64,000 nucleotides of DNA from Entoloma clypeatum (Eukaryota; Basidiomycota; Agaricomycetes; Agaricales; Entolomataceae). This document shows positions 1-10,540 of this stretch, one piece after another. The stretch is taken from the NCBI GenBank assembly GCA_963565915.1, contig OY751488.1:248001-312000 (forward strand). The letters run 5' to 3'. Under the pieces are notes generated by a model, which was not told the DNA's origin, ran no database searches, and saw only the letters and a list, made by a program, of their open reading frames with translations. The translations under genes and the position numbers were made by a program. Position 1 is the first letter of the stretch. Each line of letters begins with the position of its first letter.

Positions 1-2461
1 CGATGATATATTGGTAGCAACTGAAGGAGAAAAAGGACACAGTGAAATCGTGGAGGAAATTCTAAAAAGATTACGAGAAAACGACTTATTCTTAAAACCA
101 GGAAAATGTTTCTTTGACCGAGACGAAATAGAGTTCTTAGGGTTAATTATTGGGAAAGACGGAATTCGAATGGATCCTTCAAAAGTAGACGCCATCAAAC
201 AATGGCCGAAACCAACAAAAGTCAAAGAAATTCAGTCGTTTCTAGGATTGGCCAATTTCTATCGAAGATTTGTCAAAGACTTCTCTAAAGTGGCAGGGCC
301 CTTACATAAATTAACAAGGAAAGAAACAATCTGGAATTGGAAGGAGGAACAGGAGGAAGCGTTTGATATGCTAAAGAAATTATTTACGGAAGCACCTATA
401 TTAGTATCTCCCGATCCGGATCGGAAGTTGAGAGTAGAATCAGACGCATCGGACTTTGCTACAGGAGCAATTCTATCTATGGAATGCGAGGATGAGAAAT
501 GGAGGCCATGTGCCTTTCTATCTAAAGGATTAAATGATGTGGAACGAAATTACGACGTACACGATAAAGAAATGCTGGGCATAATTCGAGCGCTGGAAGC
601 ATGGAGACACCACCTTGAAGGAGCCAAACATGAGGTCGAGATCTGGACTGATCATAAAAACCTCGAGTACTTCATGCAGGGACGAAAGCTTAATCGCAGA
701 CAAGCACGCTGGGCGTTGTATCTAACACGCTTCAACTTTAAATTAATACACAAAGCTGGCACCTCAATGGGAAAGGCGGACGCTCTTTCGAGAAGGGTCG
801 ATCATAGAAAGGGGGTGGAAAATGACAACGAAGACGTAACATTATTAAAACCGGAATACTTCCACTTGCGAGCAATGGATCGAGGTCACATACTTATTGA
901 TGGAGAAGAAAGTAAACTATTAAAACGCATCAGGGATGCCAAGGAATTTGACGAACAAGTGTTGAAAGCAGTAGAAGAGTTAAAGAAAACAAATACCAAA
1001 ACATTACGCGCAGACGAATGGCATGAAGAGCAGGGACTCTGGTTACATAGAGGAAAGGTTTATGTTCCGAAAAGTCAGGAACTCAGGGAGGAAATAATTA
1101 AATTACACCACGACAACCCAGTTGCAGGACACCCAGGGCAGTGGAAGACCCTGGAATTGGTTACACGTAATTATTGGTGGCCTAGTATTACAAACATGGT
1201 CAAAGCATACGTCGAGGGCTGCGACAGATGTCAACGATCAAAAAACGTGCCTCAACCGCTAGCTGGTAAATTAAAAGCAAACACGGAACATGCAGGACCA
1301 TGGAAACATGTTACAGCAGATTTTATTGTAGGACTCCCAGAAGCTCAGGGGTACAACGCAGTATTAGTCGTGGCTTGCAGATCAACAAAGCAATCACACT
1401 TTATCAAAACACGTGATGAAGTCTCAGCAGAAGGATTAGCTAAACTATATCGGGACGAAGTCTGGAAACTTCATGGACTGCCAGAATCGTTAACGTCAGA
1501 TCGAGGACCACAATTTGCGGCAATATTTATGAAGGAACTAAATAAAATATTGGGGATCACAACTAAATTATCAACGGCGTATCATCCGCAAACAGACGGA
1601 CAGACGGAGCGCATCAACCAGGAGTTGGAACAATATCTAAGATCATTTATTTCCCATCGGCAAACAGATTGGCCCGAATGGATGGCAACCGCGGAGTTCG
1701 CCTATAATAATAAAATTCACACGGCAACTCAGTTCTCGCCGTTTTATGTAAATTATGGGTTTAACCCTAGGATGGGCGTAGAACCTCGGAGGGCAGAAAA
1801 GTCAGAACCGGCAAAAGAATTCGCAGAGCGAATGAAGAAGATTCATGAGGAGGCGGAAGCGGCGCTAGTAAAAGCACGAGAAGAGATGGAACGGTATGCG
1901 AACCTGAAAAGGGGTGATGCACCAGTTTACAAAGTTGGCGACAAAGTTTGGTTATCGACTAAAGACCTGAAGTTGAACCGACCCTTAAAGAAACTTGCCG
2001 AACGATGGATTGGACCCTATACCATAACCAAAATCATTTCGTCACACGCCGTAGAACTTAAATTACCGAAAACCTGGAAAATCCACCCGGTCATCAATGT
2101 ATCACGAGTCCGATTATTTAAGGAACCACTATTTATGTCACAAAGGGTGCAGGCACCAAACCCGATAGTCATCAATGGCGAAGAGGAGTACGATGTCGCA
2201 AAAGTTATTGACTCAAGGTTGAAGAGAGGAAAGCTGGAATATTTAGTGCAATGGGAGGGTCTGACTCAGGATCACAACACGTGGGAACCTGAGGATCACC
2301 TAGAACATGCCAAGGAAGCGGTGGAGGACTTCTTTAAATTAAACCCGAATGCACCTCGGCGCTTACGCGCAAACATCTTTGAAGGATTGGAATTTAAACC
2401 ATATGAAAATTTCACGAACACCCCGGACAACATCATATCTCGCCTGGAAGTCGAGATCTAG
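1..2461 (+). CDS. Ty3/gypsy (family A) pol, 5' part outside window
   Basis: Polyprotein fragment open from the window edge to the stop at 2459-2461. It starts just after the reverse transcriptase YIDD box. From residue 1 of the 816-aa frame: RT thumb with FLGLANFYRRF (about 77-87), RNase H with TDHKNLEYF (about 215), integrase HHCC zinc domain (about 365-405), integrase core with DF (435), SDRGPQF (495) and the QTE glutamate in DX35E spacing (531), and a C-terminal chromodomain (about 730-775). It makes cDNA and inserts it; the chromodomain is expected to steer integration to marked chromatin. It differs from the complete copy at 46051-49932 at only a few residues, so the family is young. No internal stop is seen. 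Confidence 0.95.
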   Translation, partial: DDILVATEGEKGHSEIVEEILKRLRENDLFLKPGKCFFDRDEIEFLGLIIGKDGIRMDPSKVDAIKQWPKPTKVKEIQSFLGLANFYRRFVKDFSKVAGPLHKLTRKETIWNWKEEQEEAFDMLKKLFTEAPILVSPDPDRKLRVESDASDFATGAILSMECEDEKWRPCAFLSKGLNDVERNYDVHDKEMLGIIRALEAWRHHLEGAKHEVEIWTDHKNLEYFMQGRKLNRRQARWALYLTRFNFKLIHKAGTSMGKADALSRRVDHRKGVENDNEDVTLLKPEYFHLRAMDRGHILIDGEESKLLKRIRDAKEFDEQVLKAVEELKKTNTKTLRADEWHEEQGLWLHRGKVYVPKSQELREEIIKLHHDNPVAGHPGQWKTLELVTRNYWWPSITNMVKAYVEGCDRCQRSKNVPQPLAGKLKANTEHAGPWKHVTADFIVGLPEAQGYNAVLVVACRSTKQSHFIKTRDEVSAEGLAKLYRDEVWKLHGLPESLTSDRGPQFAAIFMKELNKILGITTKLSTAYHPQTDGQTERINQELEQYLRSFISHRQTDWPEWMATAEFAYNNKIHTATQFSPFYVNYGFNPRMGVEPRRAEKSEPAKEFAERMKKIHEEAEAALVKAREEMERYANLKRGDAPVYKVGDKVWLSTKDLKLNRPLKKLAERWIGPYTITKIISSHAVELKLPKTWKIHPVINVSRVRLFKEPLFMSQRVQAPNPIVINGEEEYDVAKVIDSRLKRGKLEYLVQWEGLTQDHNTWEPEDHLEHAKEAVEDFFKLNPNAPRRLRANIFEGLEFKPYENFTNTPDNIISRLEVEI

Positions 2462-2472
2462 AAAGGGGGTAA

Positions 2473-2760
2473 TGTTATGATCGTATTTTCACTTTTCACT
2501 TTATCTTATCTTATCTCGATCTTATCTTATCTACATCATATCGCACATGAGGACATCTCATTATTATCACGCAGCATGACGCTGCCACAACGCAGCCTCA
2601 TGGAATTTACATATATAAGTAGAGTACTTTCACTTGTATTCGATAGCTTGTTCTCTTGAGATTCCCGCTGGGTCTCTGGGCAATTCAGTTCACTTCACAT
2701 TTCCCACTTCGTTCTTAAGTTTGGGCTCGCGACGTCGTTTGACTTAGCGTCGCCTCAACA
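2473..2760 (+). repeat. 3' LTR of family-A gypsy
   Basis: 288-bp LTR from TGTTATGATC to GCCTCAACA, matching the two LTRs at 45752-46039 and 51613-51900 apart from a few substitutions. A polypurine tract (GAAAGGGGGTAA, 2461-2472) lies immediately upstream. TATATAAG at 2612-2619 is a TATA box; AGCTTGTTCT at 2645-2654, 33 nt downstream, is the inferred transcript start. The flank GCGAG (2761-2765) is the probable 5-bp target duplication. Confidence 0.95.
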
Positions 2761-4190
2761 GCGAGGGTGTTTGCAAACGAGTGTATGGCTGCTTCGACAA
2801 CACCCAAGTGAATTTCTACGGTTAGAATTATGTCAATTGGATGATGAAACCAAAAAGTGGTGGATTGACATTGGTATGTGGATGTGTCGACTGTGTAGGA
2901 GGAAAGAAAGTTTACAATGATTTGATAATCAAGATGGAAAGAATCAGTACCTATTAATATCAATGACCTTGTCTATAACAAAAGGGAGGGTGGGGGTCAA
3001 TGACTAAGATTGGTCAGACTGAGTCTGCGCTTATTCAGCTTAGTCATGATTGGTAATTAATTACTTTAGCAAAAAGCAACTGCAAAGCACAAGACATCCT
3101 CCCATCAATCCACCATCAATTCACTGAAAGTTGGTGTCCTTTCTGTGTCTCTTCACTGGGGGTGTGTATACTGTGTTGGGCATGTATTTTAGCACACATT
3201 TTAGTAACCTAAATAAATATGGAGGGGAAAAAATGGATGGTTGTGGAGAAATATCATATTTTCTTGACAAGACTACAGAATTATTACAATTTGTGTAGGC
3301 ATCTTCTGGCTTATTCCCTCAACGAAAACCACCAGTAGTATGCATAGATTAAGGGACAAAAGAGACGATAGGGATCCGTTCCACACATCTGTTGATATTG
3401 TGAGATTCAGCAGAAAAGAGGGGTTCCTGGGTGAATATTTGATATAGGCATTTTCTGGCTTATTCCCTTAACAAAAACCACCAGTAGTATGCATAGATCA
3501 AGGGACAAAAGAGATGATAGGGACCCGTTCCACGCATCTGTTGATATTGTGAAATTCAGCAGAAAAGAGGGGTTCCTGAGTGAATATTTGATGTGGGCAT
3601 TTTCTGGCTTATTCCCTCAGCGAAAACCACCGGTATTATGCATAGATTAAGGGACAAAAGAGACGATAGGGATTCGTTTCACGGATCTGTTGATATTGTG
3701 AAATTCAGTAGAAAAGGGTGGATATTTGATGTAGTTATTCCCCAGCTTATTCCTTTGGCAAATACATGATACACTCAATCCCTGCCTTATTCCTTCAGCG
3801 AAAGCGACCTACCATGTCTATAGACCAAGGGGAAAAAGAGATGATAGGTATCCATTCCATGGATCTGCTGATGTTCAATGTTGTGTTGTTGTTGAAATAC
3901 AGTCAAATGACTCAAATCCACTCATTCTATGCATGGGACAGAATGTGAGAGGTATTTTCCACACACTTTGGTGAGTATTAAATAACACCACCACACAAGC
4001 AAGGGCCGCAGGTCCGAGCGCCATGACACAATATGTAAAAGATTGTTTGTATTAGATATTATCATTCAATTAGTGAATGCCAGGGGTTTTGAAACCCAGG
4101 TCGCGGGTACAGGTACAGCTGGGTATGGGTATGCAGCATTTCGGGACCCCCGATACTGTACCATTTCGACCAAGTGTTCACAGGGTGTGA
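2761..4190. repeat. Duplicated 1.43-kb sequence, copy 1
   Basis: Essentially identical to 11748-13173. The only differences I found are three one-base length changes in short homopolymer runs (CCC/CC near 3110, TTTT/TTT near 3200, GGG/GG near 4183). Copy 1 begins exactly at the end of the family-A LTR; copy 2 continues to the left without any LTR. No convincing gene is seen; it holds the 150-bp tandem repeat at 3296-3745. A haplotype duplicate or assembly artefact is likely, a real duplication possible. Confidence 0.9.
3296..3745. repeat. 150-bp tandem repeat, about 3 copies
   Basis: Three units start near 3296, 3446 and 3596, each with a TTCTGGCTTATTCCCT core, then GACAAAAGAGA, ATCTGTTGATATTGTGA and GAATATTTGAT. 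A fourth, strongly degraded unit follows to about 3890. The array recurs at 12281-12730 in the duplicate. Units differ by point changes only. Confidence 0.85.
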
Positions 4191-4560
4191 CCTGTGACAC
4201 CAAGTGTTCACTGACCAGACGGTTCACTGGTGAGTATGACCTGTGACCAAAGTTCATAATAAAGTGTTCACTGTTCAAACTCAGGTAATTGTGTGTGCCA
4301 AGAGCCAGAAATGTGTAAAACCTCCCCAATTTGCACAGAAATTCACAAAAAGACTCCCAGAACACCCTTCGGGAGCCTGGGGAGAAATTTTTCAAAAAAT
4401 GGACATTTGTGACCCATTTTTCGAAGTGTTCACAACCCATCGTGACCCGTGACATTTCCATGACAGTGTTCAGTTCACAGTCTGGTGTGACATGTGACTG
4501 AACACTTGATCGAAATAGTACAGTAAATCCATTGGGATGTTGGGCGGGTTTCACAACTGG
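4130..4560. repeat. Foldback (inverted repeat) sequence
   Basis: The left arm around 4151-4190 (ACTGTACCATTTCGACCAAG, then TGTTCACAGG) is the imperfect reverse complement of the right arm around 4483-4524. The spacer is rich in GTGTTCAC and GTGAAC words. The arms may extend outward (TTTTGAAACCC near 4088, GGGTTTCACAAC near 4547). It looks like a foldback or MITE; no target duplication was identified. Short ORFs here are not credible genes. Confidence 0.55.
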
Positions 4561-4599
4561 GGTCACACTCCCAATCTCCATTTTGGGGGCAAGTGGGGC

Positions 4600-5592
4600 A
4601 AAGGTGGCACGGTTGAGGAAGGAGGGGAGGGGGAAGAGTGTGGGAAAGCCCGTTTCAGAGGCCCCACTCTTTGTGGTGCAGTGCTCGGCAATTGCCGAGC
4701 ATGTCCGGAACCAAAAGCCGAAGGACGCACGTCCTTGCGTGCGTCAATATCAAGACATGTTGTGCTCAGATGGGGCACTCTAGCTGTTCTTTATCATAGT
4801 AGAATGGTAGTAGAGACTTACATGTTCCTATATCTAGCTAAAAAATGATATTTAAACAAGGTGGAATCAGTACTATAAAATCATACAAAATTATGAATGC
4901 AGTATTCATGATACATAGTGCAACTCGGTCAATATCAGGAAAATTGGTCAAAAATTGACCAATGCTCATTTTGTCCGCCTCATCGAGGCGACTTCGGGAC
5001 ACCACCATTTTTGTATTTTGGTGGAGTGGTTGTCAAGATATAGGCATTTTTGTGAAAAATGCGAATTCAACTATTCAAAACTTATTCAGGCTAGTCTTGG
5101 CATTATAGTAACTTGTATCTTATGGGGACATACATAGGGAACATATTCACCACAATGGAATATTATTTTAGAATGAGGAAGAAGGCGCGCGCGCCTGTGC
5201 GATGTTTTTTGGCCATTGTTTACTATTGTTTGCCATAGTGCGTGGGCCTCTGTATTGTTGAATCCATGGCATAATTTCATGATCTAAATATATACTGAGG
5301 TACACATAACACCCTCCTACCTAATTGATATAGTACATGACCTTCCCCATTGCCATGTAGTCACAAAATGGAGTGGGTGCGATGTTTTTGGGGTTTGTTT
5401 ACATGTATTTGATCATTTGATGCGCGCGCGACCAGTTTAAATGCGGTTCGAAAGTTTCAGAGAAAAAAGTGAACCAGTTTTTTGTGGTCCAGTCTGGTTT
5501 CTCCATAATTCCGAACCTGAACCGGTGGTGCTGGTCCCCGGCCTACCCTTTTTGGGGTAAAAAACTGAACTGAACTGAACTTTGAAACACTA
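4600..5592. mobile_element. hAT-like non-autonomous element, right part
   Basis: The right terminus at 5592 reads inward from the end TAGTGTTTCAAAGTTCAGTT, the terminal family seen at 34030-34564 and 59117-61554. The flank ATATTTGG (5593-5600) belongs to the interrupted family-B integrase sequence. The interior resembles the element at 59117: an 18-bp perfect palindrome at 4683-4700, a GACGCAC/GTGCGTC hairpin at 4723-4744 and a GCGATGTTTTT..GTTTACATGTATTTGA motif near 5380-5412. The 20-bp minisatellite is absent. I could not place the left end. Confidence 0.6.
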
Positions 5593-7660
5593 ATATTTGG
5601 TCTCAATAGATCTTTGCTAGTCCTTCAGCTGTTAACTCCACAGTTGTCGGAATGAGGTGAAGCATTTTGGAGTGTCTGTCTGTGATGACCAGAATTGTGT
5701 TCTTTCCATCAGAATCGGGTAATGGTCCCACAATGTCAATCCCTATATCTTCCCATGGGTGGTTAGGCACTTCATGGGGATGGAGCAGAGCATGTCATTT
5801 CTGTCGATTGATCTTGTTGCATTGGCATGTGTCGCAACCTTTCACCTATTTCTTTATATCATGTAGCATGGTGGGCCACCAGTAGGTACGACTGAGGAGT
5901 TCATGAGTTCTGTGTTGACCTGGGTGTCCTGCCATTGGTGTATCATGTGCTTCAAACATTAGTTCTTCACGAAGTTGCAGGTCTGGAGGGACATATATGT
6001 GTTTCCCTGCATAGGTGACACTGTTGTCTTGTTGGAACCAGTGTGGGCTCTTCTTTAGGCCATGAACGACTTCTGTCTCCATTTGAGTAGATGTTTTGAT
6101 GCGTTCAATCCAGGGGTTTTCGACCGTGGTGACGTTTCCAATTTTGATTGTAGAATCCGATGTTTCTCCCCCCCTGTGAATTGTTCTTCCATGAACATCT
6201 CCATTTGTATCATGTCTTCGGATTCTAATTGCTTTACGAATAACGCATCTTTAATATTTGATCGTTTTCTTGTGGTTCCAGCTCTGCTTCATACCAGGGT
6301 AATCATGATAGGATGTCAGCTTTTGTGTTCATTTTCCCAGGAACATGGCGTAATTCGAAGTCATAATCTTGCAGCTTCATCTTCCAACAGCGTTGTCGTT
6401 GGTTTAGGTCCTGGGGCCGACAAAAATATTCCAGGCCCTTGTGATCCATCAGGATCTCAAATCATCCCTTTGCATCGAGCAAGTGATGTCGCCAATCTTT
6501 TAATGCTTCCACAATTGCTAGGAATTCTTTATCATAGATTTCATAGTTTTGTTCAGCTGCAGACATTGTCTGCGACAAGAACACTATGGGATGCCATTTG
6601 TCGTTTTGTTTCTGGGAAAGTACTGCTCCAATTGCATATCCTGATGCGTTGGTTTCGACTCAGAATTGTCTGTCTGAGTTTGGTAGCGTTAAAACTGGTG
6701 CCGATGTCATCGCTTTGATCAATGCTTTGAATGCTTTTTGTTCCGTTTGTTCCCACACAAAAGGGGTGTTTCCTGTAAGCGCCGTAAGAGGCTTGGCAAT
6801 GTTTGAATATCCATTGATGAAGCGTCGGTAGAAGTTCGCAATTCCGAGGAACTTCTGTAATTCCTTCTTTGTCATTGGTACCTTCCAGTTTCATATGGCA
6901 TCAATCTTTCCTGTTTCCATCTCAACACAGCCTTCACCAACAATGTATCCCAGTATGGGACATTTGGTTACTTCCCAAAGGCTTTTCTTTTCTTTCAGGA
7001 ATAATTCGTTATCCAAAAGAATTTGCAGAATTTCTTCTGTGTTGTGTGCCAGTTCTTCTTTGGTTTTGCCAATAACCACAATGTCATCCATATAGATTAC
7101 ACAAATTCATTGGCGAATTTGGTCTCTAAACAGGCTTGCCATCATCCAAGAAAATGTTGCTGGAGAGTTGCAAAGACCAAGGAACATAACCAATGGTTCG
7201 AATAATCCGCGACTCGTCAGGAATGCAGCTTTCCATTTGTCTCCTTCTTTGATTCAGATGTTGTTATATCCCCACATAATGTCCATTTTGTTGAAGTAGA
7301 CTGCCTCCCTTAATACGTCCAAAAGATCAGAGATTCATGGAAGAGGGAATTTGTCTTTGACCATGAATTTGTTGACAACACGATAGTCCTGGATCAGTTG
7401 TTTGACGACATCATCTCTTTTATTGATGAAGAAGCATGGCGATGCATAAGGGGATTTGGATGGTCTGATCTTTCCGGTTGCTAGCCCCTCTCCGATGAAT
7501 GTGTCTAGCTCTTCTTGTTCTTTTTGTGTCATTGGATACACATTTCCTCTGAGCTCTTTAGGTGCGTCTTCCGTGAGTTCAATACCATGATCCCATTCTC
7601 TCCGTTTAGGGATTTTGTCGAAGTTCTTCTTTTCAAACAGGTGTGCAAAATGTTCGACAT
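5593..7660 (-). pseudogene. Family-B gypsy pol remnant (copy B2)
   Basis: Decayed pol on the minus strand, broken by stops and frameshifts. Recognisable parts: integrase HHCC region (5846-6082, with AGHPGQHRTHELL), RNase H and thumb (6553-6894, with [11 protein letters not shown]), RT active site as MDDIVVIGK (near 7090) and RT N-terminus (7335-7541). The integrase core and everything 3' of it are replaced by the hAT-like end at 5592. The protease present in other copies is missing: an ACATAT run near 7660 joins sequence that lies 0.6 kb apart in copy B3 (about 24345 and 24961), so a short-direct-repeat deletion is inferred. Confidence 0.9.
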
Positions 7661-7737
7661 ATATGGTCTATTGTCTGAGGTGTTGTTACAAGGCAAGCGA
7701 GTTCATTTTATAGATAAGGATCACGACTTAGCGTCGT

Positions 7738-8973
7738 TTAATCAGATCCTTCGGGAAAATCCTTCTCTGTGTCTTTTTCAATAATCACTGGTTCTTCTTT
7801 GTCTGTTTCTTCATCAGAAACCTTTCTAACCTTTCTGGTGTTTTTCTTTGGCTTGCGGCAATCACACGTGAGGTGACCTTTAGTGTCACAGTTGAAACAT
7901 TTATGGGTTTCTTCCTTTCTTTGGACCTTGGGTGCGCTACATTCCTTGGCAAGGTGACCAAAGCATTGACAGTTGTAGCAGCAGGCTACTCCTGCCTTGT
8001 TGATCTCCATAGCTTTGCCATGACCACCATAAGTGGTTCCTGAACCAGTGCGTGTATCTCCAACGCCTCGAATGATGAGTGCATGTCCTTCCATCTGTCG
8101 TCCTTTTGTGTGTACTGCAGTGCTATATTCTTTATAGTTCTTGTCTTCACTCGAGATTAACTCGGAGATCTTTCTGTTGAGATTCTTCTCCAGGAGGTAT
8201 TTCCCTGTTTCATCTCCAAGCTTTGAGAGCTTCAAGAGCTCGTTGAATTCATCTAAGAATTCGTTGATGCCGCGACCTCCTTTCTTTAGTCCTTCAAGTC
8301 TCGCTTTTGCCGAAGCAGACTTGTTTGCAATAGAGAAACGTTCGGCGATCTTGTCCGCGAACATTAACCAAGTGAGGTTCTCATTTTCCTCACCTAGGAT
8401 AATGTCTAACTGGGTGCTAGCCCAATGTTTTCCTGGTCCATCCATCATCCTGGAAATGACCGCCAATATCTTTTGATCGTCTTTCAAGTTTTGCTGGAAC
8501 TTGATGTATAGCTTAGTGGATTTCCACCACTCGTCGAATGTGTGTCTTTCTTTGAACATGCCTGGGTCTTTGATGATTTTGGACAAATCCATGGTTACTG
8601 ATGTGTCTGCCATATCTAGAGTCTTTGAAGGAGGAGTGGGGTTGAGTTGTGAGGACATGGTTCGGGATATAGGTAGGGGTTGAAAATGAGTCCCTCTTCT
8701 AGGAGTCTGTTCGATGTCTGATGGCGCGGAATCCGAAGTAGATTTGTCAGGGGACTCGACAGCGGAATTGGTGGTAAAACGTTTGGGATATTTCCTCTCA
8801 AGATCTCTAGTGAATCTCTGATTCTGTGTGTGTGTCGGAGTTGCGAAGGGGTCAAAATGTTCGTTTCTGGCCCAACGGTTGTACTCTGTGCTGATCTCTG
8901 TTGATGAGAACTTGCTCTGGATGTCGGCAATCTGCTGCTTTGTGAGGGATGTGATGGCGCGACTCGTGGACAA
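7738..8973 (-). CDS. Family-B gypsy Gag (copy B2)
   Basis: Open frame of up to 411 aa for a retrotransposon capsid/nucleocapsid protein. The central region has the gypsy Gag fold signature (FDEWWKSTKLYIKF, then ..LDEFNELLKLSKLG). Two CCHC zinc knuckles follow: CYNCQCFGHLAKEC (about residue 331) and CFNCDTKGHLTCDC (about 358). The C-terminus is lysine- then acid-rich. Other copies have ATG at the MSLTKQQIADIQ position; here that codon reads ATC, so the true start is unclear and a TTG upstream is not convincing. Upstream in another frame lies ORF0. Confidence 0.85.
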   Translation of the reverse strand: MSTSRAITSLTKQQIADIQSKFSSTEISTEYNRWARNEHFDPFATPTHTQNQRFTRDLERKYPKRFTTNSAVESPDKSTSDSAPSDIEQTPRRGTHFQPLPISRTMSSQLNPTPPSKTLDMADTSVTMDLSKIIKDPGMFKERHTFDEWWKSTKLYIKFQQNLKDDQKILAVISRMMDGPGKHWASTQLDIILGEENENLTWLMFADKIAERFSIANKSASAKARLEGLKKGGRGINEFLDEFNELLKLSKLGDETGKYLLEKNLNRKISELISSEDKNYKEYSTAVHTKGRQMEGHALIIRGVGDTRTGSGTTYGGHGKAMEINKAGVACCYNCQCFGHLAKECSAPKVQRKEETHKCFNCDTKGHLTCDCRKPKKNTRKVRKVSDEETDKEEPVIIEKDTEKDFPEGSD

Positions 8974-9358
8974 CTCTTCGTGAGCATCCTAATCAATCTC
9001 CTGATAACAGTTGTCTGAACACTGATAAACTCTCTGATCTCTGTCATCCGACCATAGATGGTCCTGTGTCGTTGCGTGAGCGTTGAGAATCAAAATTCTC
9101 TTCTTTGTTTCTTCTGGCGTTGTAACGTGCTATAGCCTGTTGTCGCATGAGATGTATAGCCTCTGCTAGTTCTCCATGTGGACGACTCTCTTCGTGATCG
9201 AGTTCTTCATCGAGTACCTGCTGTAGGATGCGACGAACTTCCGATTCAATGTACTGTTGTAAAGGCGCAAGGTTTATACTGCTTCGAGCACTTAGCTCTT
9301 CCTGTCGGGCTTCTGGCGTAGCGGATGGATCGCTGTTGAACTCTTCAATGAAGCGCAA
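8616..9358 (-). pseudogene. ORF0 of family-B gypsy, frameshifted (copy B2)
   Basis: An upstream reading frame shared by all family-B and family-C copies: EARQEELSARSSINLAPLQ.., a helical QQYIESEVRRILQQVLDEEL segment, then TEIREFISVQTTVIRRLIR. In this copy a one-base indel near 9045 splits it into 9044-9358 and 8616-9047. Its 3' portion overlaps the gag frame for over 300 nt. It may be the Gag N-terminus joined by frameshifting or splicing, or a separate small protein. Copy B1 (55239-55982) is continuous. Confidence 0.6.
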
Positions 9359-9413
9359 TGTTGTTACTCATTGTTGTTGCTCTTCTGGGCGAACCTAAAG
9401 AGGTTTAGCAACT

Positions 9414-9819
9414 TGTTATGCAGACAAACTGTTCCAAGGTTCAGGCAGAGGACTGCAGGAAGATGGAAGGGCGAAAGCAATGAGATTGCTAAACCTGGGG
9501 TCTACATGCTAATGTACAATGGTTTATACTAGTATACTACAGAGAACAAATGAGTCAGTTCCGGTACCGAGTGAGTCATACTGCGGAAGGCTATGTAAGG
9601 CTATACATAGCGAGTCATGACGGAAGCGTAACGAGTCAGAGCAGTAGCGAAAGAGTTAATCTGAGTCATATGGAAGCGGCATCGGTTCTGGGCCTGAATC
9701 TGGGATAACATGTGTAAGCGAGGTAAAGGGATGCATAGAGTCCAGGCGAAGAGTGAAAGGGAAGGATGGGTGTGAGGAGATGATCAAGATATCATCAGCA
9801 TGGGTGACGATTCGTAACA
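9414..9819 (-). repeat. 5' LTR of family-B gypsy copy B2
   Basis: 406-bp LTR, TGTTATG at 9414 and CGTAACA at 9819 as terminal inverted repeats. It is homologous to the LTRs at 39462-39850 and 56039-56428. On the minus strand it contains AGGTTTAGCAA, whose complement TTGCTAAACCT lies just inside the element. The 3' partner LTR of this copy is absent from the window. Confidence 0.9.
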
Positions 9820-10540
9820 CCGACCTCACCTCGCCATGCCATGTCAACGGAACATGGCGAGCGCTGCCCACCTCCTGACCCCACCCCAGAGCAGCCACAT
9901 CCCCAGACATGTCGGCCGTGTGCCTGACCCCTCCGTGCCACATCACAACCCGGGTAAGCACCCCATCCATGCCCACACGTGCTCATCTGACACCTGCTGC
10001 GTCACCACAGGCGAGGAGCGCCTGTGCCATGGCTTACACACCCCAGGCGCAGTCCAGCCGGCACCCAACGCCTTCCAGCCACGTCCCACCGCCCCCACCC
10101 ACCCGCCACTGCCGTTTCCACCCCTCCAACCACTCCCCCCACTGCTGTTTCCACCCCTCCAACCACCCTTCCTGCCGTGCCACGTCTCCACATCACAGAA
10201 CACGACCAGACGCGCCCACCCTGACATCTGGCGCATCACCACGAGCAGAGAGCACCCGTTGCAGATCCAGCTGCCCATACTGCGCCATGCATGCCCCAGC
10301 CACTGTCTGCCCACCTTTCTGCCTCTGTGCCAAACCCCTTGCCCACCCCTTCACGGACCACCGCCGCGCACGGCCCATTACCACGCAAACCCGCACCCTG
10401 ATACCGCCAACGCTCGCCACATCCCCTCCCTTCCCCTGTCGTACCCCCTTGCCTCATACCTACCCCCTCCCTCGTACCTACCCCCTGCCCCGTATCTACC
10501 GCCTGTCTCACACCTCCCCCCGCCTTATGTGGGGGGTTAT
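9820..10540. repeat. C-rich low-complexity sequence
   Basis: Strongly C-rich plus strand with short imperfect tandem motifs, clearest at 10440-10520 as units of about 19 bp (CCTCGTACCTACCCCCTGC-like). Long overlapping frames on both strands follow from composition and are not supported as genes. Confidence 0.6.

Noticed and set aside
3296..3745. CRISPR-like array
   Set aside because: Units are 150 bp and similar over their whole length, with no unique spacers; a simple tandem repeat.
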